A DNA stretch of 64,000 nt from Butyrivibrio hungatei NK4A153 (GCF_000424465.1 NZ_AUJY01000011.1:62001-126000); one strand, 5' to 3'; counted from the first letter of the stretch, positions 24,559 through 36,930 are shown. Made by a program: numbers and translations. The notes: generated by a model not told the origin, from the sequence alone.

Positions 24559-24587
24559 TTGCATTATTAAAGTGGATTTTCTATAAT
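24559..24587 (+). promoter_or_regulatory. Promoter of the ATP synthase operon
   Basis: TTGCAT (24559-24564), 17-bp spacer, perfect TATAAT (24582-24587). The first gene starts 30 bp downstream. Same boxes as the ABC-F promoter. Confidence 0.75.
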
Positions 24588-24617
24588 TATTGTATATTTT
24601 TGGGGAAGGTATACGCT

Positions 24618-25307
24618 ATGGATTTAAAAGAGATTCTTAATGAACTTTTGATGGAAGATAAAACGTTCCTTAGAATTCCCGTCGGAAGCGGAACTTTGGA
24701 AATATATAAGTCCGTTGTCCTGACATGGGTGGTTATGCTTGTTTTGTTTATTCTTATGCTAATCCTTACAAGGGATTTTAAGGTACATAATATTTCAAAA
24801 CGCCAGGCTGCGGTTGAAAGCTTTGTGTTATGGATAAGAGGTGTTACCGGCGGAATGCTGGGAGAAGAGGCAATGGGATATGCCGATTATATTGCTACGG
24901 TGCTTATATTCATTGCTTTTTCCAATATGGTCGGATTATTTGGTGTTGTACCTGCGACCATGGATCTTAACGTGACGATAGCGCTTTCAATCATGAGCAT
25001 TATTCTTGTTGAAGCCGCAGGCTTTAAGAAGAAAGGTCTCAGGAACTGGCTCAAAGGCTTTGCACAGCCAATGGCTGTGATCGCACCCATGAATGTTTTG
25101 GAGCTTCTTATAAGACCGTTGTCTCTTTGCATGAGACTTTTCGGTAATATTCTCGGAGCTACGGTTATCATGGAGCTTATCAAAGCTGTCGCACCGGTAA
25201 TCGTACCGGCAATGTTTAGCTTGTATTTTGACATATTTGACGGAGCAATCCAGGCATATGTCTTTGTCTTTTTGACGTCATTATACATTAAAGAAGCCGT
25301 TGAATAA
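24618..25307 (+). CDS. atpB: ATP synthase F0 subunit a
   Basis: A 229-residue membrane subunit that forms the ion half-channels against the c ring. The key block PLSLCMRLFGNILGATVIMELI carries the essential Arg (Arg173), and NMVGLFGVVPATMDLNVTIALS is the usual fourth-helix region. The ATG at 24618 sits eight bases behind GGGGAAGG; the TTG at 24600 is upstream of that site. First gene of a seven-gene operon (a, c, b, alpha, gamma, beta, epsilon); no atpI precedes it. Confidence 0.93.
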   Translation: MDLKEILNELLMEDKTFLRIPVGSGTLEIYKSVVLTWVVMLVLFILMLILTRDFKVHNISKRQAAVESFVLWIRGVTGGMLGEEAMGYADYIATVLIFIAFSNMVGLFGVVPATMDLNVTIALSIMSIILVEAAGFKKKGLRNWLKGFAQPMAVIAPMNVLELLIRPLSLCMRLFGNILGATVIMELIKAVAPVIVPAMFSLYFDIFDGAIQAYVFVFLTSLYIKEAVE

Positions 25308-25329
25308 TACGGCACAAGGAGGAAATAAA

Positions 25330-25548
25330 ATGGATTTAACAGCAATAGGAGCAGCTATAGCTGCATTCACAGGATTAGGAGCAGGACTTGGTATCGGTAT
25401 AGCTACTGCAAAAGCTACAGATGCGGTTGCAAGACAGCCGGAAGCTGACGGTAAGATAATGAAGCTTCTTCTTTTGGGTTGTGCACTTGCAGAGGCTACA
25501 GCTATCTACGGATTTGTAGTTGCTATTATGATTATTATTTTCAAATAA
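25330..25548 (+). CDS. atpE: ATP synthase F0 subunit c
   Basis: A 72-residue hairpin of two helices with the RQPEA loop and the ion-binding Glu55 in LAEATAIYGF. Compared with the sodium-type c subunit of Ilyobacter (GPGVGQG and AEST), the Gln is replaced by Ile22 and the Ser by Ala56, so two sodium ligands are absent and proton coupling is more likely. ATG 25330 follows AAGGAGG with ideal spacing. Confidence 0.95.
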   Translation: MDLTAIGAAIAAFTGLGAGLGIGIATAKATDAVARQPEADGKIMKLLLLGCALAEATAIYGFVVAIMIIIFK

Positions 25549-25572
25549 TTATCGACAAAAAGGGGTTACGAC

Positions 25573-26064
25573 GTGTTAAATGTAGATTGGATACAAATTG
25601 GTTTAACTATATTTAATCTTTTGTTTTTGTATTTGCTGGCGAAAAAATTTCTTTTCGGCAGGGTCGACGCTATTCTCATGCAGAGAAGAGAAGAAGTGGA
25701 CAGCGCTACAAAAGCGGCAGATGCCGCTAAACAGGAAGCGTTTGAGACCAAAAAAGAATATGAAGAAAAGATTGCTCATGTTGATGAAGAGAAAGAGCAG
25801 ATCCTTGGCGACATCAAGAAGCAGGGATATGCGGAATATGAGCGTATTGTTAATGACGCCAGGAAAAAGGGCGATCAGATTATTGTTGAGGCTAAGCACA
25901 ATGCCGAAGTTGAGAATGAACGTGCCAAAGAGGTATACGCAGCTCAGCTTACAGATATGGTTATAGATGCGGCATCCAAGATTGCCGCTACCAAGCACAG
26001 TGCTGCCGACGACAAAGAATTATACGACAAATTTATAAACGAAGCCGGAGCAAAGAATGAGTGA
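25573..26064 (+). CDS. atpF: ATP synthase F0 subunit b
   Basis: A 163-residue peripheral-stalk subunit: one N-terminal transmembrane helix ([22 protein letters not shown]), then a long charged coiled coil ([23 protein letters not shown]...). Normal length; no delta domain is fused to it, unlike mycobacterial b-delta. GTG start at 25573 behind AAAAAGGGG. The last eight bases overlap the alpha gene. Confidence 0.93.
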   Translation: MLNVDWIQIGLTIFNLLFLYLLAKKFLFGRVDAILMQRREEVDSATKAADAAKQEAFETKKEYEEKIAHVDEEKEQILGDIKKQGYAEYERIVNDARKKGDQIIVEAKHNAEVENERAKEVYAAQLTDMVIDAASKIAATKHSAADDKELYDKFINEAGAKNE

Positions 26065-27830
26065 ATTATTGAAAGCTAAACTGCGCTATGCGGGCATTGC
26101 TCCCAGTGAGGAACAGCTTTCCAAGATAAAGGGAATACTCCTTAAGAAGTTTGACGTTCCGGAAATTGATATGGAACTTGTTCAGGACACTTCTATCGGA
26201 GGCGGATTCATCGTATCATGCAAGAACTTTGAATACGACTGGTCCGATGCGGGAAGAGCAAGGCAGCTTCGTGCAGAATTAAATAACTTAAGCAGGAAGA
26301 CCGGAGACAGAGAAACCGGCAAGATCATCAGCATGCTCAGCAGCAAAGTTGAGAACTTTGATCTTGCAATTGGTGACAGAGAAGTCGGAACGGTAACCTG
26401 GGTTGGAGACGGAATCGCTAATATCGACGGTATCGAGCATGCTTTCTATGGCGAGATCATCGAGTTTGAAGGCGGAACCAAAGGTATGGCCCAGGATATA
26501 CGTGAAGATCACATCGGATGTATCCTGTTTGGTAACGATACAGGCATCAGACAGGGAACAAGAGCTGTCAGAACTTACAAGGAAGCCGGAATACCTGTCG
26601 GAGAAGCATTTATCGGAAGAGTAATAGATGCTCTCGGAACGCCTATTGACGGACTTGGAGATATCAAGGAATCCGGATACAGACCGGTTGAACAGCCGGC
26701 ACCCGGAATTATTGAGAGACAGTCCGTAAACGAGCCTATGGAAACGGGAATCTTGTCTATTGATACCATGTTCCCTATAGGACGCGGACAGAGAGAGCTT
26801 ATTATCGGTGACAGGCAGACCGGTAAGACATCGATTGCCCTTGATACCATTATTAACCAGAAGGGCAAAAACGTAATATGTATATATGTTGCGATCGGTC
26901 AGAAAGCATCTACCGTTTCAAAGATCATACAGACACTTAAGAAGACGGGAGCTATGGACTATTCGATAGTTGTAAGCTCAACAGCTTCAGATATGGCGCC
27001 GCTTCAGTATATTGCGCCGTATTCCGGAACAGCAATGGCTGAGTATTTCATGCATCAGGGTAAGGATTGCCTTATTGTTTATGACGATCTTTCCAAGCAT
27101 GCCGTTGCATACAGAGCGATCTCGCTTCTTCTTGAGAGATCGCCGGGAAGAGAAGCGTATCCCGGAGATGTATTCTATTTGCACTCAAGATTGCTTGAGA
27201 GATCAAGTAAGCTTTCATCGGAACTTGGAGGAGGTTCAATTACTGCACTTCCTATCATTGAGACGCAGGCTGGTGATGTATCTTCATACATTCCTACCAA
27301 CGTTATATCTATTACGGACGGACAGATCTTCCTTGAGAGTGACCTGTTCTTTGAGGGAATGAGACCTGCCGTTAACGTAGGACTTTCCGTATCCCGTGTA
27401 GGTAGCGCGGCTCAGACCAAAGCAATGAAAAAAGCAGCGGGAAGTATTAGAGTGAATCTTGCACAGTACAGAGAAATGGCTGTGTTTACACAGTTTAGTT
27501 CAGATCTTGATGAGACAACCAAGAATCAGCTTGCACACGGAAATGTTCTTATGGAACTTCTTAAGCAGCCGCTTGAGCATCCGCTTGCAATGCACGAGCA
27601 GGTAATCATTCTGGTTGCTGTCGGTGCGGGCAGACTTGATATGGTCCCTGTTAAAAAAGTCAGGGAATACAAAGAAAGACTTCTTGCTTATTTTGATACG
27701 GAACAGGGCGATATCTGCGAAGAACTTTCTAAGAGCGGCGATTTGTCAGATCAGTTAAAGAAGAAAATTATCGAAGCCGTTGATGAATTTAACGACAGCG
27801 AGAACAAGAGACTTAAGGAAGAATTGGAAA

Positions 27831-27844
<14 letters not shown>
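26057..27844 (+). CDS. atpA: ATP synthase F1 subunit alpha with N-terminal delta-like domain
   Basis: A 595-residue protein, about 90 longer than normal alpha. From about residue 83 it is ordinary alpha: [17 protein letters not shown], Walker [39 protein letters not shown]. Residues 1-78 align with the C-terminal domain of subunit delta: [16 protein letters not shown] matches E. coli SEQQLAKISAAMEKRL, and [20 protein letters not shown] matches the [20 protein letters not shown] stretch. The operon has no atpH, and the N-terminal alpha-binding half of delta is missing. The start is sound: ATG with GGAG seven bases upstream, overlapping atpF. So the delta function seems to be carried, in part, by alpha. 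Confidence 0.92.
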
Positions 27845-30163
<2,319 letters not shown>

Positions 30164-30166
30164 AAT

Positions 30167-30592
30167 ATGAATGGTAATAAGGTAATGACCTTCGGACTGA
30201 GGGTAATTTCCGTCAACGGAATATTTTATGACGACAGGGCGGAAGAGATCATTTTACCTTGCGCAGACGGTGAGCTCGCCGTACTTGCCAATCATGAGGA
30301 AATGATCCTTGCGTTATCTGACGGTGTGATCAAGATTAAAAAGCCCGGTGGGGAGTGGCTTTATGGTGTGGTTAGTCTTGGTTCTGTTCAGGTTGCAAAC
30401 AACAGATGTATCGTGCTTGTAAATACTGTAGAGAAACCCGAGGATATCGACAAACAGAGAGCTAGGGAGGCTTATGAATTCGCGATGGAACATTTGCAGC
30501 AGAAGCAGTCCATTAAGGAATTCAAGAAATCACAGGCCGGTCTTGCAAGAGCGCTTACAAGACTTAAGGCTGCATCAAAATACGTTGATTGA
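30167..30592 (+). CDS. atpC: ATP synthase F1 subunit epsilon
   Basis: A 141-residue subunit with the usual beta-sandwich (FYDDRAEEIILPCADGELAVLANHEEMILAL) and a C-terminal helical hairpin ending ALTRLKAASKYVD. Start ATG 30167, three bases behind the beta stop. It ends the ATP synthase genes; the next lipoprotein starts two bases later and may be co-transcribed. Confidence 0.93.
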   Translation: MNGNKVMTFGLRVISVNGIFYDDRAEEIILPCADGELAVLANHEEMILALSDGVIKIKKPGGEWLYGVVSLGSVQVANNRCIVLVNTVEKPEDIDKQRAREAYEFAMEHLQQKQSIKEFKKSQAGLARALTRLKAASKYVD

Positions 30593-30593
30593 T

Positions 30594-31184
30594 ATGGAGA
30601 TTGTTTTGGAGAAGAAGAGAAAATTCAAGATTGTTAATGTTGTTTTTAGTATGACATTTTTTATGGTGTTAACAATTATGACGGGGTGTGGGAAGAAAGA
30701 GGATAGTGCTCTTTCTGCGTATAAGACAAGTATGTCGGAGTTTTACGACAAACTTGCGGAGTATGACAGTTCGATAAACGGTATAAATCCTGATTCCGAC
30801 TCTGCAAAAGAGGAACTTCTCGGTTACCTTGATGAGATGAATGAGGCTTATAAGGCTATGGGGGATCTCAAAGTTCCGAATGAATTTTCAGGTATTGCGG
30901 ATATTGCATCCGAGGCAAAAGATTATATGCAGATGGCGAATGAATGCTATCACAAAGCATATGACAATGAGTTTGATGAAGAGAGCTTATCTCTTGCAAG
31001 TCAGTATTACGAACGTGCAAATAAAAGAACCTTCATAATGTTGCAGGTTCTTCACGGGGAAAATCCCACGGATGAAGGCGTTTCGGTAACTACCGAAGAT
31101 GCATTCAAATTTGCCACTATTAGTGACGATGACGAAGCTGAAGAAACAGAAGAAGTTACAGAAGATACAGAAAGCACTGAGTAA
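30594..31184 (+). CDS. Putative lipoprotein at the end of the ATP synthase operon
   Basis: About 196 residues with an N-terminal hydrophobic segment and a lipobox-like MTGC (Cys32 from ATG 30594). A TTG at 30606 with GGAG six bases upstream would give a more standard signal length and is the better ribosome fit. The body is helical (SALSAYKTSMSEFYDKLAEYDSSI...) and the C-terminal 25 residues are Glu/Thr-rich. Family unknown to me. It directly abuts atpC but has no evident link to ATP synthase. Confidence 0.72.
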   Translation: MEIVLEKKRKFKIVNVVFSMTFFMVLTIMTGCGKKEDSALSAYKTSMSEFYDKLAEYDSSINGINPDSDSAKEELLGYLDEMNEAYKAMGDLKVPNEFSGIADIASEAKDYMQMANECYHKAYDNEFDEESLSLASQYYERANKRTFIMLQVLHGENPTDEGVSVTTEDAFKFATISDDDEAEETEEVTEDTESTE

Positions 31185-31201
31185 TATCAGTGCTTCTTTT
31201 C
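31172..31201 (+). terminator. Terminator overlapping the lipoprotein stop codon
   Basis: AAGCACTG (31172-31179) pairs with CAGTGCTT (31188-31195), loop contains the TAA stop, then TTCTTTT. It closes the ATP synthase unit. Confidence 0.75.
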
Positions 31202-31205
31202 TGAA

Positions 31206-32279
31206 ATGGCCAAAATAATGAAAGAAAACAAATTCTTATATCTTGTAAATTTTATAGCATGCATGCTGGTTATCGTGATACATACAAGGTTTCCCGGAAA
31301 CTTTGGAACAGCGATGGATGCCGTAAGCAGAATAGCGGTGCCTTATTTCTTTGCACTATCCGGAAGATTTCTTTTACGAGACGGGGATGAAGATACAGAT
31401 AAGATAAGGGAAAAGAGCGGAAGATATCTCGTTAAGTTACTTAAGATAACGGGGATTGTCTATGCCGTTTATTTTGTATTTTCTCTTTTAATTCATATTT
31501 ATCTTGGCGATTCGATCAAAGAGTGGCTTGTATCCAAATATTCTTTGAAGGAAGCGCTTTGGTTTGTACTTTTTAATTCCGGTACTTTTGTTTATGACTC
31601 TGTATTTACGTTCGATCATATGTGGTTTCTTTTTGCACTCATTTATGCAATCGGGCTGATCTATATATTTGCGGGAGTTCTCAGAAAATGGTACAAATGG
31701 CTGATCGAAGGCCTTCTTTTTATGTTATATTTTGGAGAGGCGCTTCAGACTTATTATCCGATAAGGCCTTTTGATATCAGCATTACAACGTGGTATGTTA
31801 TGAGAAACTGGCTGTTTGTCGGCCTTCCGTTTGTGCTTACAGGAATTCTTTTATCTGATATTTTCAGGAAAAAGAAACAGGAATACGGCGATTCTTATGT
31901 TGAAGTGATGGCAAAGAAAAAGCCCGTATTTATTCTTATGATCGCGGCAGGGATAGCCTGTTCGGTCGCAGAGACTTTTATTTTTGGGAAAAAAGAAGTC
32001 TATATAGGCTCGCTTATAGCTGTTATCGGAATATTTCTTTTGTCCGAGTGCGAAGCCGGTTACGGAAAGTTTCTGTATAAGATTGGGAAAAAGAGTTCCG
32101 ATGTAATTTACTATTATCATGTACTTGTTATTGCGGTACTTGATAGATTATCATACAGTGGGGTGATTCCTTATCCGTCAATGTGGGTTAAACCTGTGTT
32201 GGTGATGATATTGTGCTTGATGTTTTTTTATGTTGCCCCGATAGTTTTTGAGCAAAAGATTTGTGTAAAAGGAAAATGA
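31206..32279 (+). CDS. Acyltransferase-3-like membrane protein
   Basis: A 357-residue protein with about ten hydrophobic segments. The N-terminus FLYLVNFIACMLVIVIHTRFPG, with a His in the second part of the first helix, and the FFALSGRFLL segment match the acyltransferase 3 family that adds acetyl or succinyl groups to surface sugars. TFDHMWFLFALIYAIGLIYI fits too. The start is unsure: ATG 31206 and ATG 31218 both lack a good ribosome site. Separated from the gene before by a terminator; only a few bases from the methionine synthase gene. Confidence 0.75.
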   Translation: MAKIMKENKFLYLVNFIACMLVIVIHTRFPGNFGTAMDAVSRIAVPYFFALSGRFLLRDGDEDTDKIREKSGRYLVKLLKITGIVYAVYFVFSLLIHIYLGDSIKEWLVSKYSLKEALWFVLFNSGTFVYDSVFTFDHMWFLFALIYAIGLIYIFAGVLRKWYKWLIEGLLFMLYFGEALQTYYPIRPFDISITTWYVMRNWLFVGLPFVLTGILLSDIFRKKKQEYGDSYVEVMAKKKPVFILMIAAGIACSVAETFIFGKKEVYIGSLIAVIGIFLLSECEAGYGKFLYKIGKKSSDVIYYYHVLVIAVLDRLSYSGVIPYPSMWVKPVLVMILCLMFFYVAPIVFEQKICVKGK

Positions 32280-32282
32280 TCT

Positions 32283-34751
32283 ATGACCAGAGAAGAATTT
32301 TTGAAATTTAGCGAAGACAGGATAATATTTCTTGACGGAGCTACGGGATCCAATCTCATTAAAGCGGGAATGCCGGTCGGAGTATGCCCTGAAGACTGGA
32401 TTCTTAATCATAAAGATGTAATGAAAAATCTTCAGAGTGCTTATGCAGGTGCGGGCTCTGATATTGTCTATGCCCCCACTTTTACGGGAAACAGGATAAA
32501 GCTTGCAGACTATGGCTTTGAAGGAAGAATTGAAGAAATAAATTCCGAACTGGTCAAGCTTTCCAAGGAGGCGGTCGGCGAAAGAGCGCTTGTTGCAGGC
32601 GACCTTACCATGACGGGAAAGCAGCTTAAGCCTATTGGCGACCTTGATTTTGAAGAACTTGTAGATGTTTATAAAGAACAGATAAGAATACTTGAGAGCG
32701 CAGGATGTGATCTTCTTGTTGTTGAGACGATGATGAGCCTTCAGGAATGCAGAGCTGCGCTTATTGCGGCAAAAGAGGTGTCCGATCTTGCGGTAATGGT
32801 TACTCTTACTTTTGAGGCGGACGGAAGAACGCTCTTTGGTTCGGATGCTGCGGCAAGTGCAATAACATTGGAAGCTCTCGGCGCATGTGCGATAGGTGCG
32901 AACTGCTCGACGGGACCCGATAAGATGGTTGAGATCATTGGAAATATGGCTTCTGTAACAAGTATTCCGATCATTGCAAAACCTAACGCAGGACTTCCTT
33001 CAGTCGATGAAAACGGAAACACCGAGTATGACATGGACTGCGAAACTTTTGTAATTGAGATGGAGAAGCTTATAAATGCGGGTGCATCTGTCCTTGGTGG
33101 ATGCTGCGGAACAACTCCCGACTTTATAAGAGGACTTAAGGAAAGATACGGCAATCTGAAGCCTTCTACGATAAGAGATGATGAAGGAAATCCTATTCGC
33201 AGAAAAGATGCTTCAAGGAGATATCTTTCTTCAGAAAGAAGCAGTCTGTCATTTGGAATGGACGATCTTTTCATGATAGTAGGTGAGAGAATAAATCCTA
33301 CAGGTAAGAAGAAGCTTCAGGAACAGCTCCGCGAGGGCAATCTTGATATGGTCATCGACTTTGCAGAGAAACAGGAAGAAGACGGAGCGTCTATTCTTGA
33401 TATCAATGTCGGTATGAGCGGAATTGATGAAAAGGGCATGATGCTCACGGTTATGGAGGAAGTTACTTCCATAACGGATCTTCCTCTTTGCCTTGATACG
33501 AGTAGCGCGGAGGTTATGGAAGCGGCTCTCAGAAGGTATCCGGGAAGAGCGCTTATGAATTCCATATCACTTGAGAAGGGTAAAGCCGAGGTATTTCTTC
33601 CGATTGCGAAGAAATACGGAGCTATGTTCATCCTTCTTCCGCTTAATCCGGAGGGGCTTCCCAAGAACACCGAAGAGAAGATCGGCAATATCGTTAAGCT
33701 CTCCGAGATGGCAAAAGATATGGGCATGACAAAGCAGGACATTGTTGTTGACGGTCTTGTTGCGACAGTCGGAGCGGATCCCGCTGCGGCACTCAATACG
33801 CTTGATACAATTGATTATTGTTATAAAAACGGTTTCGCTACAATATGCGGACTTTCAAATATTTCATTCGGACTTCCTCAGAGAAGTAACGTAAATACGG
33901 CATTTTTGACCATGGCAATAGAGAAGGGACTTTCGATGGCAATTGCCAATCCTTCTCAGGAAATGCTGGTAAATGCTGCGTTTGCATCAGACCTTCTTAA
34001 GAAGAAGGAAGGCGCCGATCTTCGCTACATCCGGAGGATGCAAAGATATGAAATGAAGAATGAAAGTGGTGCACCTTCGGGAAAAGAGGTTAAAATCACC
34101 ACTAACTCTAATGAAGACATTCTTGATATAATAAAAAAAGATGTGCTCACGGGTTCTAAGCGCAGCATCGTTAAGAATACCGAAAAAGCCGTGAATATGG
34201 GAATCGAGCCGAGGGTTATTCTGGACACTGTCCTGATGCCTGCGATCAACGAAGTGGGTGACCTTTTTGACAAGGGCAAATACTTCCTTCCGCAGCTTAT
34301 AGCCGGAGCTGAGGCGATGAAACTTTCAATCGCTTATCTTGAGCCGCTTCTTAAAGGCGACGATGATGACGGCAAGGAACTTCCTGCAATTGTTATTGCT
34401 ACTGTGCACGGAGATATTCACGATATAGGTAAGAACCTGGTAGCACTTATGCTTAAAAATTACGGATTCAATGTGATCGATCTTGGAAAAGATGTGCCCA
34501 AGGAAGAGATAGTAAAGGCTGCGAAAGAAAATAACGCCAGCATAATCGCTCTTTCCGCACTTATGACCACAACAATGAAAGAGATGCGAAACGTTGTCGA
34601 CCTTGCTCATGAAGAAAATCTTGATTCCAAGATAATAATAGGGGGTGCCGTTGTGACTCCCGATTACGCGGAAGAGATCGGAGCGGACGGATATTCAACC
34701 GATGCCGCAGATGCAGTGAGACTGGTAAAACAGATTTTAAGCATAGACTAA
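32283..34751 (+). CDS. Cobalamin-dependent methionine synthase without reactivation domain
   Basis: An 822-residue protein with MetH modules in order: homocysteine-binding barrel (1-290; zinc ligands Cys208, Cys274, Cys275 in GANCS and GGCCGT), methyltetrahydrofolate barrel (about 315-580; GERINPTGKK, DINVGM), B12 cap (about 600-690), B12 domain (690-822; DIHDIGKN with His713 as the cobalt ligand). It transfers the methyl group of methyl-THF to homocysteine. The S-adenosylmethionine reactivation domain of E. coli MetH (about 330 residues) is absent, as in many anaerobes that use a separate reactivation protein, not seen here. No B12 or SAM riboswitch lies upstream; the gene starts three bases after its neighbour. 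Confidence 0.92.
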   Translation: MTREEFLKFSEDRIIFLDGATGSNLIKAGMPVGVCPEDWILNHKDVMKNLQSAYAGAGSDIVYAPTFTGNRIKLADYGFEGRIEEINSELVKLSKEAVGERALVAGDLTMTGKQLKPIGDLDFEELVDVYKEQIRILESAGCDLLVVETMMSLQECRAALIAAKEVSDLAVMVTLTFEADGRTLFGSDAAASAITLEALGACAIGANCSTGPDKMVEIIGNMASVTSIPIIAKPNAGLPSVDENGNTEYDMDCETFVIEMEKLINAGASVLGGCCGTTPDFIRGLKERYGNLKPSTIRDDEGNPIRRKDASRRYLSSERSSLSFGMDDLFMIVGERINPTGKKKLQEQLREGNLDMVIDFAEKQEEDGASILDINVGMSGIDEKGMMLTVMEEVTSITDLPLCLDTSSAEVMEAALRRYPGRALMNSISLEKGKAEVFLPIAKKYGAMFILLPLNPEGLPKNTEEKIGNIVKLSEMAKDMGMTKQDIVVDGLVATVGADPAAALNTLDTIDYCYKNGFATICGLSNISFGLPQRSNVNTAFLTMAIEKGLSMAIANPSQEMLVNAAFASDLLKKKEGADLRYIRRMQRYEMKNESGAPSGKEVKITTNSNEDILDIIKKDVLTGSKRSIVKNTEKAVNMGIEPRVILDTVLMPAINEVGDLFDKGKYFLPQLIAGAEAMKLSIAYLEPLLKGDDDDGKELPAIVIATVHGDIHDIGKNLVALMLKNYGFNVIDLGKDVPKEEIVKAAKENNASIIALSALMTTTMKEMRNVVDLAHEENLDSKIIIGGAVVTPDYAEEIGADGYSTDAADAVRLVKQILSID

Positions 34752-34775
34752 TAGAATAGATTTTGGAGGAACGAC

Positions 34776-36407
34776 ATGATAGGAGCTGAGGCTATAGTAA
34801 AATGCCTTGAAAAAGAGAAGACAGAAGTTGTATTCGGTTACTCGGGAGTTGCGATTGATCCATTTTGGAACAAGATTCTCGAATCTGACATCAAGAGAGT
34901 ACTTATAAGAACCGAGCAGAACGCCGCACATTGCGCAAACGGATATGCAAGGATCAGTGGTAAGGTTGGTGTCTGTGCCGTGACTTCGGGCCCCGGTGCC
35001 ACAAATCTTATTACAGGTATTGCAACGGCTTATGCCGACAGTATTCCTCTTGTTGCTATCACAGGTCAGGTAAACAGCGACATGATCGGAAGTGACGTTT
35101 TCCAGGAAGCTGACATTACCGGAGCTGTCGAGTCTTTTGTAAAATACAGTTATCTTGTAAGGGATGTTAATGACATTCCCAGGATTTTTAAAGAAGCTTT
35201 TTATCTTGCGGGAACGGGACGAAAAGGACCCGTCCTTATAGATATTCCTTTTGACGTGCAGAATGCGCAGCTTGAAGGGAAATTCAGCTATCCCGAGACG
35301 ATTTCCATGAGAACCTATAAGCCCACAGTTAAGGGAAATATGGTTCAGATAAAGAAAGTAATAAAAGAAGTTGAGAAGGCGAAGAGACCTATTATCTGTG
35401 TCGGAGGCGGTGTTCACTTAAGTAAGGCGACCGCTGAGATCAGAAAGTTTGCCGAACTTAACAGTGTGCCTGTTGTTTCTACAATGATGGGTATCGGCGT
35501 AATGCCTACAGAACATCCTCTGTATTTTGGAATGGTCGGAAATAACGGTCAGAGCTATGCAAACAGAGCGATGAACGAGTCGGATCTTCTTCTTATGGTA
35601 GGTGCGAGAGTTGCTGACAGAGCAGTCAACAGACCGGATCTTATAACCGAGAATAAGGTTATGGTCCATATTGATGTTGATCCTGCCGAGATCGGTAAAA
35701 ATGTCGGACCTACGATTCCGCTTGTAGGTGATATTAAGCATATTTTTGCTGATTTCCTTGAGCAGGATGAACATGCGGACGATCACTCGGAGTGGCTTGA
35801 TATTTTAAACGGTTACAAGAAAGATGCGGCTGTTAAGACTAAGCCCGCAAAGAGCGGATATGTAAAGCCAAAGGATTTCATCGTAAGACTCTCAGAGCTT
35901 ATGAAGGACGATGCGATCTACGTTGCGGACGTAGGACAGAATCAGATGTGGTCCTGTGCATATCATATAGTAAAGAATGGCAGATTCATTACATCAGGCG
36001 GTATGGGAACTATGGGATATTCAATCCCCGCAGCCATGGGCGCAAAACTTGTAGATAAGAAAAAACAGGTTGTTGCGGTTACCGGCGACGGTGCTTTCCA
36101 GATGTCGATGATGGAACTTGCAACAATGAGACAGTACGGAATAAACGTAAAGATTGTTGTCATGAAGAACGGTTTCCTTGGAATGGTAAGAGAGCATCAG
36201 CACTTTGCTTATAATGACAATTATTCCATGGTTGAACTTCAGGGTGATCCCGATCTTTCTCTTATTGCCGCAGCATACGGAATGGAATATGAGAAGGTTG
36301 ACGGAAACAGTGACATAGATGCCGAGATCAAAAAGTTCTTAAAGGACGATAAGTCGGCTCTTATGGAAGTCTGTGTAGATCCCATGGAACTTACAAAAGA
36401 GAAGTGA
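34776..36407 (+). CDS. ilvB: Acetolactate synthase large subunit
   Basis: A 543-residue thiamine-diphosphate enzyme for the first shared step to valine, leucine and isoleucine. The activating Glu is in RTEQNAAH; FQEADI, SGPGATNLITGIATAYADS and the cofactor motif GDGAFQMSMMELATMRQYGI are present. Oddities: the usual GYPGGA loop reads GYSGVA, and the enzyme is shorter than the typical 560-590. Pairing with two small subunits supports acetolactate synthase over other members of the family. Ribosome site GGAGG; 24 bp behind the methionine synthase gene. Confidence 0.9.
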   Translation: MIGAEAIVKCLEKEKTEVVFGYSGVAIDPFWNKILESDIKRVLIRTEQNAAHCANGYARISGKVGVCAVTSGPGATNLITGIATAYADSIPLVAITGQVNSDMIGSDVFQEADITGAVESFVKYSYLVRDVNDIPRIFKEAFYLAGTGRKGPVLIDIPFDVQNAQLEGKFSYPETISMRTYKPTVKGNMVQIKKVIKEVEKAKRPIICVGGGVHLSKATAEIRKFAELNSVPVVSTMMGIGVMPTEHPLYFGMVGNNGQSYANRAMNESDLLLMVGARVADRAVNRPDLITENKVMVHIDVDPAEIGKNVGPTIPLVGDIKHIFADFLEQDEHADDHSEWLDILNGYKKDAAVKTKPAKSGYVKPKDFIVRLSELMKDDAIYVADVGQNQMWSCAYHIVKNGRFITSGGMGTMGYSIPAAMGAKLVDKKKQVVAVTGDGAFQMSMMELATMRQYGINVKIVVMKNGFLGMVREHQHFAYNDNYSMVELQGDPDLSLIAAAYGMEYEKVDGNSDIDAEIKKFLKDDKSALMEVCVDPMELTKEK

Positions 36408-36447
36408 TGATCGCTGTCACATATGATATTAGATAAGGAGCCCAGAT

Positions 36448-36930
36448 ATGAAGCGTATTTATTCAGTTCTTGTAGAAAACAGAGCAGGTGTCCTTTCCAA
36501 GGTATCCGGTTTGTTCTCAAGAAGAAATTTTAATATTGATTCACTTGTTGTAGGTGAGACAGCTGATAAGAGTGTGTCCTGCATGACAATTGTCTCATCG
36601 GGAGATGAGCGTACGATCGAACAGATCGAGAAACAGCTCAACAAGAAAATAGATGTCATCAAGGTAAAGACATTTAAAGAGAGTCTTAGTATAAACAGAG
36701 AGCTTATGCTAATCAAAGTAAAATACAATAAAGAAAACAGAAGAGACATCATGGAAAACTGCCAGATCATGAATGCGCAGATTGTCGATATGTCAAAGAA
36801 CATGATGGTTATTCAGATCTGTGATACGTCTGAAAGAATAGAACTCTTTATCGAAATGCTCAGAAGTGTAAGTATTGTCGAGATTGCGCGCACCGGAACG
36901 GTTGCTCTTACAAAATGCAAAGAACAATAA
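36448..36930 (+). CDS. ilvN: Acetolactate synthase small subunit, first copy
   Basis: A 160-residue regulatory subunit: N-terminal ACT domain (YSVLVENRAGVLSKVSGLFSRRNFNIDSLVVG) and C-terminal domain. It binds the large subunit and gives feedback control by valine. It follows ilvB by 40 bp with AAGGAG upstream, so it is in the ilvB transcript. About half its residues differ from the next copy (for example no YTRITI but SCMTIV). Confidence 0.9.
   Translation: MKRIYSVLVENRAGVLSKVSGLFSRRNFNIDSLVVGETADKSVSCMTIVSSGDERTIEQIEKQLNKKIDVIKVKTFKESLSINRELMLIKVKYNKENRRDIMENCQIMNAQIVDMSKNMMVIQICDTSERIELFIEMLRSVSIVEIARTGTVALTKCKEQ

Noticed and set aside
26057-26300. Alpha extension as a wrong start codon
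   Set aside because: The ATG has GGAG at good spacing, overlaps atpF by eight bases as other operon genes do, and the extra residues show delta-family conservation.
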